Positions 23,938 through 34,610 of a stretch of DNA of 64,000 nucleotides are shown in pieces. How positions within the stretch are numbered: position 1 is the stretch's first letter; each line of letters begins with the position of its first letter. Location of the stretch: contig CM022303.1 in NCBI GenBank assembly GCA_011799875.1, positions 543,816,331-543,880,330 on the forward strand. Reading direction: 5' to 3'. The notes under the pieces are model-generated. The model did not search any database, was not told where the DNA came from, and saw only the letters and a list, made by a program, of their open reading frames with translations. The position numbers were made by a program, and so were the translations under genes. The DNA is from Thinopyrum elongatum (taxonomy: Eukaryota; Streptophyta; Magnoliopsida; Poales; Poaceae).

Positions 23938-24352
23938 AGCATGTATCAAGGTTTGAGATGTCAGGTGTACCAGATGGACGGCGGTGTGTTCGACCCCCGT
24001 GATGCTACCTGGGTGCGGATGAACACACTTGAAGAGTACTCGATTTTCATCGGGGATAACTACCCCATAGTGCAAACGATGCCACCTTCCGTGCACGAAG
24101 CCGACGGCCTGCCGTTCATGAAGAACGGGTGCGTTTTCATTGCGCACCGACGGATTCATATCTTGAACGCCCCTATCCCTGATCTATGCCGCTTCAGTTT
24201 GGATGAGTCTCCATCGTGGGGAGCCACACTTAAGAAGCTGCGATGATATGGACTCCCGTTGCCCACCGTTATGGATCGTTTCATCTATGAAGAACACGTG
24301 GGACTGGAACTACGAGACGGACATGCACCCAGGGATGTACAAACCTGAGTAA
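23938..24352 (+). pseudogene. DUF295 (KIB-type beta-propeller) fragment, frameshifted
   Basis: The frame reads VYQMD, then WVRMNTLEEYSIFIGDNYP and NGCVFIAHRRIH. This is the layout of the C-terminal half of plant DUF295 proteins, often attached to an F-box: a VY-x-x-D strand, a W, an xxFxGDN segment and an N-x-[CI]-x-F strand. The first frame stops at 24244. The ending reappears one base out of register from 24248, with PPLWIVSSM (a PxWxVPS-like C-terminus), and stops at 24350. No F-box is visible upstream. It is therefore a 5'-truncated, frameshifted gene remnant. Family proteins act in ubiquitin-related signalling or kinase regulation; nothing suggests activity here. Confidence 0.65.
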
Positions 24353-24627
24353 TGTAGCGTAGTAAGTAAAGTAGAAAGGCACAAATAGTATGAACATGCG
24401 TGGCAATTAGGCATTTGTCTCTTATTACCACTAAATGTTGTACGTGCAATGCACGCTAATATTATGATGTACGTGCCTAAGTACTCTACTACTATATTAA
24501 TTGGAGGCACATATTAGGTTTTATATTTGTTTACGTGTATGGCCCGAGATCTTCCAACTAGACGCGTCTTTCTCTCCAGGTCGCACTTTGTATCATTCAT
24601 ACTACTAGTACTACGTGTGGTCTCCGA

Positions 24628-25268
24628 CCTAGAAGTGGAAGAAGTGGAGACGCTCTACCACGTTGTTCATGTCCCACTCCTTTCGCTGACGTGTGGGACA
24701 TCCAGCACGTGCCTTGTTTGGCACTCCTTCGTCGTAAGAGTTGAAACGCTAGTTTTCATCAAAAATAAAAAATAAATATAAATCAGCAGTGATACTATAC
24801 CACGCGGTTTCCTTGCTCCTCGATATCGGAAAGAATACTTTCGTTCACCGACATGTGGGACGTCGACCATCCTGGTCCACTTGCCATGCACGCAGAATCC
24901 AAGGGAGAGTCACCCCGGTCATCGCGCCGCAGTAATAATGACTAATGAGCCGTCAAATCACATGCCCAACCTTTCCCACTGTAAAGTTGCTCGGACGAAG
25001 GAACCATCATGACTTCGTTAAATTCCGCTTCTTGAAGAAAACTACTGTACCAGCAATGCTGCTAGCTACAGTAGTACTGTACTCCAGCGGGGGCCTCCTT
25101 TGGTTCATAGGATAGGAATTTTATAGGAATATGAAAATCATAGGAAGTGAGATGACCTGCATCTCAATTCCTATAGAGAAAGAGATGTCATTTGATGCAT
25201 AGGATAGGAATTTTTCCGTTGAGTCTAGGCTAATGTACTGGTAATTTGCTCTAAAAACTATAGTAGTA
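24628..25268. repeat. Recent tandem duplication, copy 1 (641 bases)
   Basis: Copy 1 begins CCTAGAAGTGGAAG and repeats exactly 641 bases downstream. By eye I saw one base difference inside the units (25091 g versus 25732 a). It includes two segments with CTTTCGCTGACGTGTGGGAC and GTTCACCGACATGTGGGACG, and a truncated MITE at 25092-25233. No coding family recognised. Confidence 0.93.
25092..25233. mobile_element. Truncated MITE, left half (second copy at 25733-25874)
   Basis: GGCCTCCTTTGGTTCATAGG through GAGTCTAGGCTAA matches the left half of the complete element at 30947-31240. The right terminal repeat is absent. Its duplicate is in copy 2 of the 641-base repeat. Confidence 0.75.
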
Positions 25269-25909
25269 CCTAGAAGTGGAAGAAGTGGAGACGCTCTACC
25301 ACGTTGTTCATGTCCCACTCCTTTCGCTGACGTGTGGGACATCCAGCACGTGCCTTGTTTGGCACTCCTTCGTCGTAAGAGTTGAAACGCTAGTTTTCAT
25401 CAAAAATAAAAAATAAATATAAATCAGCAGTGATACTATACCACGCGGTTTCCTTGCTCCTCGATATCGGAAAGAATACTTTCGTTCACCGACATGTGGG
25501 ACGTCGACCATCCTGGTCCACTTGCCATGCACGCAGAATCCAAGGGAGAGTCACCCCGGTCATCGCGCCGCAGTAATAATGACTAATGAGCCGTCAAATC
25601 ACATGCCCAACCTTTCCCACTGTAAAGTTGCTCGGACGAAGGAACCATCATGACTTCGTTAAATTCCGCTTCTTGAAGAAAACTACTGTACCAGCAATGC
25701 TGCTAGCTACAGTAGTACTGTACTCCAGCGGAGGCCTCCTTTGGTTCATAGGATAGGAATTTTATAGGAATATGAAAATCATAGGAAGTGAGATGACCTG
25801 CATCTCAATTCCTATAGAGAAAGAGATGTCATTTGATGCATAGGATAGGAATTTTTCCGTTGAGTCTAGGCTAATGTACTGGTAATTTGCTCTAAAAACT
25901 ATAGTAGTA
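25269..25909. repeat. Recent tandem duplication, copy 2 (641 bases)
   Basis: Head-to-tail repeat of the preceding unit. Near identity implies a recent event, or an assembly artefact. A diverged relative lies at about 30480-30800, and a smaller part of it at about 29610-29740. Confidence 0.93.
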
Positions 25910-25987
25910 ACTAGTACTGGTACATGCTCGTAATTAATTAAACAAACATACGGGCGACACACACACACACACTAACTACTAGTACTA

Positions 25988-26275
25988 CTACTTCTCACAT
26001 GCTGGGCAGACGCCGTCGTTCTCCTTCTCGGCTTTTTCGGCGACACCCCACCGTGCTTGGATCTTCGCCGAGCTCTCTGCAGCAGCGCGTGCGTCCTCTT
26101 CTTTCTTGCGGCGGCGGGCCTCTCTTTTCTTGAGTGCTTTCTGCCTTTTCCGCTCCCTCTATGCGGCTTTGGCCGCCTCTTGCTCTACCGCCCATTCATC
26201 CTTGGCAGCTTCAAAGTCCGCCCACGTAGGTGTGAGGCCGCGAGCGGCGATGAACTCGGCACGGCGGGATGCCAT
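25988..26275 (-). pseudogene. Lysine/glutamate-rich coiled-coil protein remnant with one in-frame stop
   Basis: From ATG at 26275 the frame reads MASRRAEFIAARGLTPTWAD, then AAKDEWAVEQEAAKA and an in-frame TAG at codon 39. It resumes in the same frame with charged helix (RERKRQKALKKREARRRKKE), then KIQARWGVAEKAEKEN and GVCPACEK before a final TAG at 25988. The consistent codon pattern on both sides of the stop supports a real former gene. A partial repeat of its start, with ATGGCATCCCGCC, occurs just upstream. I do not recognise the family. The C-terminal C-x-x-C could be half a zinc site. It may derive from a transposable-element accessory gene. Confidence 0.5.
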
Positions 26276-26503
26276 CGTTTCCCTACCATTTTGTGTGCGG
26301 TCGTGGGCGGCGAGGAACTAGGCGTGGCGGGATGCCATCGCTTCCTTACCGGTTAGTGTGTGGCGCGATGGCATGAACGACGCTTGGTGAGAGCTCTGGG
26401 GCGGAGTGACCGGACAACCGTATAGTGCATTGGTTTGTCAAGAGCTCAAGGACAGACGACGAAGAAAATTTTGATTCCCCTTCAATCTTGATCATTTATT
26501 ACC
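26276..26503. other. Spacer before the MULE
   Basis: Contains a partial duplicate of the start of the adjacent pseudogene (about 26305-26345) and the left 9-base target duplication of the MULE at 26495-26503. Nothing else recognised. Confidence 0.6.
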
Positions 26504-27924
26504 GAGTAAAATGCATTGGCGGTCATCAAACTTGTCTTGATAGCTCACTTTGATCATTGTACTTAAGAATACGGTCAATACGGTCATTATATACGAGATA
26601 TTGTGATTATATGGTCACTGGCTCAGCGTATAGCTCCGTATTTGTCTGGTTGACCAGTCAAACAGTCCACATGCGCCTCATCAGCTTGTGTTCTGTATCT
26701 ATCTATCTATGCAGGCCTACCTGTTAGTGGAGAAAGAAATAAAAACCAAAATTATGCGTATGTGAGGAATCAAACCACGGACTCGTCGCTGCAACGCACA
26801 CTCGTCAGCCAAATGAAAATGAAATACTTTGCGTTAAATGCACAAACCAATTTTTTTATATTATATGTGATGCACACATTAGCGCACACCGTCCACAGAT
26901 GCAAGTAGCATGTACGCGTGCAGACACTCACGCTCACGCTGTCAAACCATGGTAATGCATGCACATCGCCCTCTCAATCAAAGTCCTGCTCATGGCGCAA
27001 CTCAAACGGCGAGCCCGTCACCTGCGCGCCCCGGCGGTGCCTGACATTACTGTTTAGACGTTTGCTGGCGGCCTCCGGGAACACCGAGCATGTATTCACC
27101 TGGCTCAACACCAACATCATACTCGTGCTTGGGCGCCGAGCTGCTCGACATTAGCCATGGCTCTGCACACGACGCGACGACGTGACTCGGCACCTTGCTC
27201 ATGTATATCATCCATCACAACGACAATCTATAAACAGCCTAGCTAGAGAGGGTACTATGGTACCTATATATGTATCGTGAGCGACCGATCATAGTGCCAC
27301 TGCACGCGAGTGTGTGTTTGATTGATTCATCCATTATTCGTAAGTTATGCATGGTTGTGTGTGTCTAATGGTGGTCGTCGAAGGCTAGCTGGCGACAAGA
27401 TCGGTTGCATGGACGCTTGATTGTCTATACGTGCCGCATACACTTCAAAGGCTCGTCATCCAAGAGTTCACATAATTTATTTCAGTACAATCATAAGCGT
27501 AACTGCGTAAGTGCATCCCCGTGCGTGCTAGTATGTATTGTGTGCGTGCGCGTGCGTACTGCGTGCGTGTGGGTCGTCCGCATGCATGCATGTGCGTCGC
27601 GTTTGCTCCTTGCAAAAATACCTCATTTAGTTAGCTCGTGGGACTTTACTGGAGAGGTTCGGGTTAATTCCTCACCCATGCAATGCATAATTTAGCTTTT
27701 CTAATTTTTTTTTGACCTATTGACGGGTGGGGCCGTAGAACCTGGGTGAGGCGCATGTGGACTGTTTGACCGGTCAACTAGACAAAATAAGGAGCTATAC
27801 GCTAAGCCAGTGACCGTGTAATCATCTTAAGTCGTATATAGTGACCGTATTGATCGTATTCTTAAGTACAGTGACCAAAGTGAGCTATCGAGACAAGTTC
27901 GATGACCGCCAGTGCATTTTACTC
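26504..27924. mobile_element. Non-autonomous Mutator-like element (MULE) with long TIRs
   Basis: Termini are GAGTAAAATGC at 26504 and GCATTTTACTC ending 27924. Inverted repeats of about 180-220 bases (26504-26725 and about 27725-27924) share CGGTCATCA, TAGCTCACTTTG and GGTCAATACGGTCA-type segments. A perfect 9-base direct repeat, TTTATTACC, flanks it (26495-26503 and 27925-27933), as for MULEs. No MuDR transposase is visible. The interior (26726-27724) includes a GC-richer segment at 26960-27160 that might be captured host DNA, but I cannot identify a gene in it. Confidence 0.9.
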
Positions 27925-27933
27925 TTTATTACC

Positions 27934-28787
27934 GCACACTGTTACTTTCCGTTGCCTGTGGAAACTGTGTGTGCTGACCCTATTGTGGGTTGCTTTCTGA
28001 TTGGCCGCCACCCCAGCCACGCGGATCGTGCGCGTGCACCGTGATCGAACGGCATTCCACGTCCCTATCATCACACCCGTGTAGCTGTAGCTGGGATTTG
28101 ATATTTCTGCACCTCCGTCCTGGTTGATGCATGTAACAACAAATAATATCACTAGAAACTATGTTTATTAGTAAGGTACACATGCATTGTGCGCATGAGA
28201 TTTTGCAACCAAATTATGAATAAATACCACACTATAGCATGTAAGCTTTGAGTCATATATGCATGATGTAGATGTTCGTTAATTCTTATAGTGGTAGTAA
28301 ATTTCTACAAAATGCACATAATGGCCTAAATATGGTAAATGAACATGGAGAAGTGCCAAATTTGAACACGGTGCTTTGTAAGGTGTATGTTGATCGTAGA
28401 AAAAGAAAGTGAACTGCCACATTAATTGAGTACTTTTGCAAACTACAAAAACAATATAGCACCACACTAGCGTCTGACCACCCTGGCCTACCAAAACCCA
28501 TTCCATCACTAGCGTGTGCTTCCCGCCTGAAACGGTCACCGTCGCTCCAGAACGTCAATGCCGCATTCACGCTTGACGCGACCTCTCACTGGCGTCGGCA
28601 TTGCAGCAGCGCGACGGCCGAGAGAGCGCCACCCGCGCGGCATCCCGGGGCAAGCGACTGCTCCGCGTTAACGACACCACGGCCATCCGTCTGTCCGCCA
28701 CCCACATTAATGACACGCGGCTGCCAACGAACCTACTCCGGCGCCAGCCGTCCATCCTTCTGCCGCGGCTCATTGCCATTCGCCCGC
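27934..28787. other. Intergenic, little recognised
   Basis: No gene. The stretch at about 28468-28500 (TCTGACCACCCTGGCC) recurs in altered form at about 30120-30145. The last 200 bases are GC-rich and lead to a TATA-like box. Confidence 0.5.
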
Positions 28788-28795
28788 TATATTAA
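28788..28795 (+). promoter_or_regulatory. Possible TATA box
   Basis: TATATTAA about 90 bases before an ATG (28879), within otherwise GC-rich sequence. The spacing is plausible for a plant promoter, but the downstream gene is uncertain. Confidence 0.35.
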
Positions 28796-28878
28796 CTTCA
28801 GCCCCAGCCCCTAGCCATAGCCAAAGACCCACAGTCATTCTCCTCTGGTCCCTTCCTTCTGTCGGCACCACTCCAACC

Positions 28879-29289
28879 ATGGCCTCCTCGCGCTCCAAAG
28901 CTCTCTTGGACGTACTGTCGCAGGAGCAGACGAAGGACATCGCCGGCTCCGCTCCAAGCGCGCTCCAAAGCTCTCTTGGACGTACTGTCGCAGGAGCAGA
29001 CGAAGGACATCGCCGGCTCCCCCCCCCCCGGCCGCCCTCCACCGCCACGACCAAGAAGCCGGCGCGCGTGCGCGGGTGTAGCCGGCAGCGAGGAAGAGTA
29101 GTACATGGTAGGTCACCGCCGCTCTGGTCCTTGACGGCGACGTGGAGGCGGAAATCTTCAGAACCTTGTTCTCCGAAGGAGGAGGTTATCGAGGCGGATG
29201 AGGAGGAGGCAAAGGCAATAGCCGGAGTGTCAGTTCTCGGGGCTCATGGCCGGACATGGTGGTCGGGCGCCGGCGATCGTTTAGATTAG
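28879..29289 (+). pseudogene. Unknown small gene disrupted by a 60-base duplication
   Basis: The ATG at 28879 opens MASSRSKALLDVLSQEQTKD. The coding segment 28891-28950 is repeated at 28961-29020, offset by 70 bases. Because 70 is not a multiple of three, the second copy is read in another frame and yields arginine- and proline-rich sequence until a stop at 29287. In the original frame the second copy would run to a stop near 29098. I do not recognise the protein. A real promoter-proximal start with a recent frameshifting duplication is one reading; chance GC-rich ORF is the alternative. Confidence 0.35.
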
Positions 29290-30206
29290 GTTTACAGTAG
29301 GTTTTAGTACGGTTTGTGCGAAATATGTAATGAATTTCATCCAGTTTATAGGAAAAGTTTTCGAAATGTAATGAATTTCATTCGGTTAATTTGAAATTTG
29401 CTTTGTTTGCACGAATTTCGTCTGGTTAGTTCATATAGTTGTCGAAAGGTATGCGGGCAGCATTGGATGGCATCCTCTGGCATCAGTGTCCTCAGACAGA
29501 TGCCGGTGTAAATTTGTGGGTCAGCGCTGGAGATGCCCTAACTGTCATGCTATAATCGCTAACAGTGCTCCATTATTTCGCAGGGAACAGTTATCCCTCG
29601 ATCAAAATCAGATCCGCCGTGTTTCGCACTCCTCCCATGTAAGAGTGGAGATGCTTGCTTACATAAAAATGGAGCAAGTGGACGGCACTGTAGCACGTCA
29701 TATCACTCAAACCCACTAGGCCAAACTAGCCCGCCTAACGCGCGGGAAAGCCCCGCCCTCGTCATTTTGTTCTGGATTTCTATCGATCGATCGCACGAAA
29801 ATGTTACACTTTGCAAGTTCAAAAGGAAAAGGCGGCACACTTAAAACACGCCTGTCGCTTTCGCGTCGCTCCCCCGACAGTCTGGCTCGCATGCCGCTCA
29901 GCAAAGGGGACACGCGTTGTCTTGCATTTTCACTGACATGTGGGACTGCAATTGAATAAACCGTCGATAGCCGAAATCTAATCGCTCGGCGGGCGTCGGA
30001 TGAGAAGAGAGAGATGGGGGAGGGAAAAGCGATCGCCCGCCTGCCGCGCACGAACTCCAAGAAATATGGTGATAATGTGAGGTGGTCCATGCGGGAGTCC
30101 GGACCGCTTCCAAGCTAGCTTCTGACCGCCCTGGCCCACCAGAAAACCCCTCCCCCCTCCCGCGTGCACTCCCCCCTCAGGCGCCAGGTGCCCACATTCA
30201 TAGCAA
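29290..30206. other. Intergenic with dispersed repeat fragments
   Basis: Segment 29680-29740 (GTAGCACGTCATATCACT, then CCCACTAGGCCAAACTAGCC) recurs at 30803-30861. Segment 29610-29660 resembles 30495-30545, which places 29610-29740 as a shortened relative of the 24.6-25.9 kb repeat family. No gene recognised. Confidence 0.55.
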
Positions 30207-30454
30207 GTACAATACTGGGCTATAAGCCCGCTTATGTGGAGGAGAGAGGCATTGAAAAAGTGAAGGAGTGGGCTCTGCAAGAGCCTGTCTCTACACGTGC
30301 TCCTAGGTATAAAAACTAATTCTAAAAAAAAGGTATAAAAAAATAGTTGTGTCTAAAAAAAAGAAGGTAAAAAACATTTGAGAGGAAATAGATAGAGAGA
30401 AAGTGAGAAAAAGTTGTAACCTTATAGCCAACCTTATAGTCAACACTATGGTAC
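30207..30454. mobile_element. Probable MITE (248 bases)
   Basis: The ends GTACAATACTGGGCTATAAG and CTTATAGTCAACACTATGGTAC are imperfect inverted repeats. The interior has the purine-rich GTGGAGGAGAGAGGC and TACACGTGCTCCTA segments that I associate with a common grass MITE. No clear target duplication. Confidence 0.5.
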
Positions 30455-30946
30455 ATGAGGAAGGAGGGAGTTGTGCACATGCCAAGTTCACTGGGCTGCC
30501 GTGTTTCACACTCCTCCGTCATAACAGTGGAGCAATAGCTTTCATAAAAAATAAACAACGAATACTCCTTGCTCGTCCTCGATATCGGAAAGAATACTTT
30601 CATTCGCCGACATGTGGGAAGTCGACCATCCTGGTCCACTTGCCATGCACAAAATTATCCTGGTCCACCCCGGTCGTAGCGCAGGCCCAACCTTTCCCAC
30701 TATAAGTTGGTCGGACGAAGGAACCATCATGACTTCGTTGAATTCCGCTTCTTCAAGAAAATTTACTGTACCCGCAATACTGCTACCACACGCAAAGACT
30801 GGACGACACTGTAGCACGTCATATCACTGAAACCCACTAGGCCAAACTAGCCCGCCTAGGATTTGTACGTCTCTGTACTGCTATGATTTTGTGTTCTCAA
30901 AAAATATCCTTTGTCAATCTAACGATTAGGAGTAGAAAGAAATGGA
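30455..30946. repeat. Diverged copy of the 641-base repeat
   Basis: GATATCGGAAAGAATACTTTC, GACATGTGGGA and CGGACGAAGGAACCATCATG are shared with 24.8-25.1 kb. Small deletions and substitutions show this copy is much older than the tandem pair. Confidence 0.8.
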
Positions 30947-31240
30947 GGCCTCCTTTGGTTCATAGGATAGGAATTTTATAGGAATAGGAAAATCATAGGA
31001 AGTGAGATGACATGCATCTCAATTCCTATAGAGAAAGATATGTTATTTGGTGCATAGGATAGGAATTTTTCCATTGAGTCTAGGCTAAATTTTTTTTCCT
31101 CCAAAATATGAAGGATTGATTCCTATCCTACATAGGAATAGGAATCCATTCCTATAAACCAAAGGGCTTCAAAGGAATTTTTCCTTTGCAAATCCTATCC
31201 TATAGAGTTCCTACAAAATTCCTACAAACCAAAGGAGGCC
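30947..31240. mobile_element. Complete TIR-type MITE (294 bases)
   Basis: The terminal inverted repeats are GGCCTCCTTTGG and CCAAAGGAGGCC, continuing imperfectly inwards through AGGATAGGAATTTTATAGG and its counterpart. Non-coding. The flanks (ATGGA and GGAGG) do not give an unambiguous target duplication, so the superfamily (PIF/Harbinger or hAT) stays open. Truncated relatives are at 25092 and 25733. Confidence 0.85.
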
Positions 31241-31898
31241 GGAGGGTCTTTCTCTCTCCCTAGATCTCTCTCCATCCCACAACCCCTCTAGCACACATAC
31301 ACACCCTCTGTAGCCACTCTGAAAGTACGACGTCACTACACATTCATGCTTCCAACAAAAAAATTACACATTCACGCATGTTACAAGTACGTGCCAATTT
31401 TGCTGGCTATTAATGTGAATGTATCCGTGAACCAACTCTTTGATTTTGATGTGAATTAATGTATAATTGTGGACTATTGTCTGATCGATCGCTAAGCCTA
31501 CAATTTTAGGAGCTTGGGCTATTGGCCGATCGACGACGGATCATACCTATAAGCGTACCACGAGCTCATCAGCCCCAACGTTTCTCTTTGGTGAGTGTTT
31601 GCAAGTACTATAGCTTGCACAGTAGCTAGCCTACTAACACCAAGAATCATCAAACCAGCCCTGCTGATATGATAAATAGTTCAAACTTACATCTAAGCAT
31701 GCCACATATTACATCAAAAGCTGGTGAGGATACACCTGTTTCCATAACTCGGAGAGGGTTCGCATGATTCACTATCAAACAAAAGTAGCAAGTACCACCC
31801 ACACAAGACAGTGCACTAGCCCTAAGATGGTTTGATAACACGCATCGTTCTGCTAATTAAACACAATGCAAACTACCTTGAAGGATTAGCGCGACCAA
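31241..31898. other. Intergenic, nothing recognised
   Basis: CT-rich start (31250-31320), then mixed sequence without coding or repeat signals that I can support. Confidence 0.5.
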
Positions 31899-32606
31899 CT
31901 ATTTCTTGTCATCGATCTCTCGGGCAATGACCACAGCACGAACAACGGCATGGGAATCGATCCCTGGGGCGATGTCCACAGGATGGACCGCGACATCGGA
32001 ATCGATCTCTGGGGCGATGTCCACAGGACAGACAGCGGCATCGGAATCAATCTCCGGGGCGATGTCCACAGGACGGACCGCGACATCAAAAACAATCTCT
32101 GGGGTGATGTCCATAGGACGGACCACGACATCGGAATCATCAACGACGTCCACCGGCACCTGCACAACCCTAACATATTAGCAAGCACATTGCAAATAAT
32201 CAAAAACCACTACTATGGTAAGCCATTTTTTTACCTTGTGCAGCTCACCGGGGGATCCCATCCCTCCGGGGGCCATCTCCTCGATGGGGGCCATCGCCTT
32301 GCCAAGGAAATACTGCTTCTCAACGGCGACTATCTCTTCAAACTCGGCCTTGAGCCTCTCATAGGTGGCCATTAGAGTTCCTGGGGTAGGCACAGTGGGG
32401 CCCTTGCTGTTCTTCCAGCTTTCTTTGAGGAGTTCGTCCGCCAACGTCGTCAACTCTTTGGCCGGTGCTTGTTTCTTGGAGTTCTTCGTCTCCATGGGTT
32501 GGCCCGCCAACATGGCCAACTCGTTGGTCGATGCTCGTTTCCTGGAGATCTCTGTCTTGAGTGGGTTGTCCGCCGGCAACTCTTTGCGTGGTGCTCCAGG
32601 ACCCAT
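31899..32606 (-). CDS. Putative two-exon gene with five 15-residue repeats, function unknown
   Basis: The proposed CDS joins 32606-32235 and 32159-31899 (minus strand), 210 residues. The first coding exon starts MGPGAPRKELPADNP, is lysine-rich and contains ATYERLKAEFEEIVAVEKQ, a likely amphipathic helix. It ends at AAG with a GTAA donor. The acceptor GTGCAG precedes the second exon in the same phase. That exon encodes five tandem 15-residue repeats of the form DSDVAVxPVDIAPEI, then EIDDKK and a stop at 31899. A TTTGTTTGTCAG acceptor eight bases before the ATG suggests an upstream leader exon; a possible donor (GAAAG then GTGGGC) is near 32752. The repeats are acidic and hydrophobic with no membrane segment or known domain. 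No frameshift or stop is seen. It could be a lineage-specific gene or a captured fragment. Confidence 0.5.
31936..32135. repeat. 45-base coding minisatellite
   Basis: Units carrying GGGCGATGTCCACAGGA occur at 45-base spacing (about 31969, 32014, 32059, 32104). The period is a multiple of three, so copy-number change would keep the frame of the exon it lies in. Confidence 0.85.
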
Positions 32607-32759
32607 CAATAAACTGACAAACAAAAAGCAATCGAAAGGAAACCGTAATCGCAATGAAAATGGGAAAAGAATATGCAGTGAGAATCGGTCGGTGCTTCGC
32701 AAAAAGAAGATTCTTGGAATGAAAATATAGTAGCATCACTGATTCGCCCACCTTTCCTT

Positions 32760-33091
32760 CATCGGTACAAAAGAAAAATGGCAGAAGTGAGTAGCCTGGA
32801 GTGAGGTTTTCTTCAAGAAAGGGGAGAAAGGGCTTCAACGAGTGTTCCAGTGAAATGATGGTTGCTTCGTCCAGTCCAACTTCGAGGCCACTTTACCACT
32901 GCTGGTAAAGCTGTGGGTTTTGTGATATGACGGGTCATGACGGCCACACCGGGGTGACTGGTGAGTCTCGACTGTAGCACCTCGCTGTGATTTGGTGGAT
33001 GGCACGTGGGCCCGGATGCTTGATGTCCCGCATGTAATAGAGCGGCTAGTCATATAGTAGTTTGGACGACAGACGAGGAGCTCCGTCCTGG
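32760..33091. other. Upstream region of the 15-residue-repeat gene
   Basis: It may hold a first exon at about 32754-32838 on the minus strand (start MKPFLPFLEENLTP), but coding evidence is weak. No clear TATA box was seen. Confidence 0.3.
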
Positions 33092-33303
33092 TTTATTGGT
33101 CCTTGGTCCCTATGATAATCTGTGCCAAATTTTGACTATAAATTTAACTAACCAAATATTCATGCATGTCACAAAAAATTACATCATTGAAAACTATGTT
33201 CAAATACGAATCCAAGGATATAATTTTTGTTAACATGCACTAACATTTTGCCAGTTAAATCTTTGGTCAAAATTTAGCACAAATTATAAAGGGGCCCAAT
33301 AAA
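33092..33303. mobile_element. Foldback MITE (212 bases) with near full-length inverted repeats
   Basis: The left arm from TTTATTGGTCC through AAAACTATGTTCAAATACG is the approximate reverse complement of the right arm that ends GGGGCCCAATAAA. The arms span nearly the whole element, about 105 bases each. Such an RNA would fold into a long hairpin. No target duplication was identified. Confidence 0.75.
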
Positions 33304-33630
33304 GATTGTACTCTCACATTTTGTTTTGAGGATACTCCCACATAGAAAATATAAATAATAATGCATGTTGATGCAGCCCACGTTTCCGATAGTTTTAGCC
33401 GTGGGCTTGTTCACAATTTTTACGAGGCGGTGGTTGTTCACTTAATGGAGGGTCTAGTACCAGAATTGAATGATACAAAGTGCGACCTGGCACACCGTAA
33501 CACCACTTGGAATAAGCAGGTAGCTATCTCAAAAAACAATCAACAACTCAAAAAAATGGCGACCTGGCATGTACACAATTTTAAACGATTGTTTTGATGG
33601 AGTGAAAAAAGAAAACTACCCCACTATACG

Positions 33631-33640
33631 TATATATATA
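33631..33640 (+). promoter_or_regulatory. Candidate TATA box
   Basis: TATATATATA followed about 30 bases later by pyrimidine-rich sequence. It precedes a GC-rich block that ends in a splice-donor-like site, so it may start the transcript described at 33660-37370. Confidence 0.4.
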
Positions 33641-33659
33641 GGCAGGAGCCTTCGCGCTT

Positions 33660-33952
33660 GCTTGCTAGGGTTGCTCTATTCACACACTCTCATCCTAGAT
33701 AGCAGTGGTAACACTGTCTTTCTATCCTCACCGCTGGTTACAGATCCGGACGTATCCCCCTCTGCCGGTGAAGGGGAGGAGGGGCAGCGTTTAGGCCGTC
33801 GTCTACAGCGAGGGAGGAGACCCACTGCCGGCCGCACCGTTATCTCTGGCCGAGCGCTGGCGCGGGAGGTCCTCCGATCCCTTCGTCGCTGCCTTAGTGT
33901 GGGCGGATCCGGCCTCCTGCCGCCCACCTATCCACACCCCAACGACCTTCAG
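33660..33952 (+). ncRNA. Candidate first exon of a transcript of uncertain coding status
   Basis: GC-rich block from just after the TATA to CCTTCAG, followed by GTATAT at 33953. It contains no ATG-initiated frame that I find convincing. The interpretation rests on promoter, composition shift and donor only. Confidence 0.3.
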
Positions 33953-34610
33953 GTATATCTTCCTTCGAAACCGACCTAGCTCTACTTCCCGAGCTTGCTA
34001 CGTCACTGCATGTGCATCATTTTCTACCTCTCAGCCCCCCTCGTAGCTAGGCTCGATCGGATGGTCCAACGTCACCTATTTTTTTTCTTCTATTGTTAGA
34101 GGTAAAGCTACTTCATGGAGTCGAATCTTGTACTTGGTTCAAACAAGAAATAAAGGGGGAATTTAGTATGTACATCGGACTTGGTACAAACAGGAAAGAA
34201 AGGGGGTGAAAGTAGTACAGACTGGTCATCCAACCGGTCTCTTGGTCGAAAAGGGAAATATAGGAGAAACGCTGTACACAGTGGTATGACCAGGACTAGA
34301 TTTGCTATCCACACATAGGAATAGGTGGCTAGAGTGAACAAAAATGGGACCAACCCAGATATGTTTCTTGGATGTTTGTTTCTCGGGGCAACAAACTCTG
34401 AATCACCACTTTATGCCCCGGTTTAGGTACATGGTGCTGGACTGCTGGTGCACCCACTGTCCCATGCCCTTATAGAAAATATTTAGCTGTTCTTAATCTA
34501 ATGCCCCTGGTAAAATGAAGCCATGCCACTATTATATGCCATGACAATTTTAACCAATTGTTTTTGCCAGTAATTGTTTGAGACTCTGACTGTTTCCTCT
34601 GTAGCTTTTC
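33953..34610. other. Non-coding spacer, possibly an intron
   Basis: Mixed, T-rich DNA between the candidate first exon and the exon-like repeats. Nothing else recognised. Confidence 0.4.
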
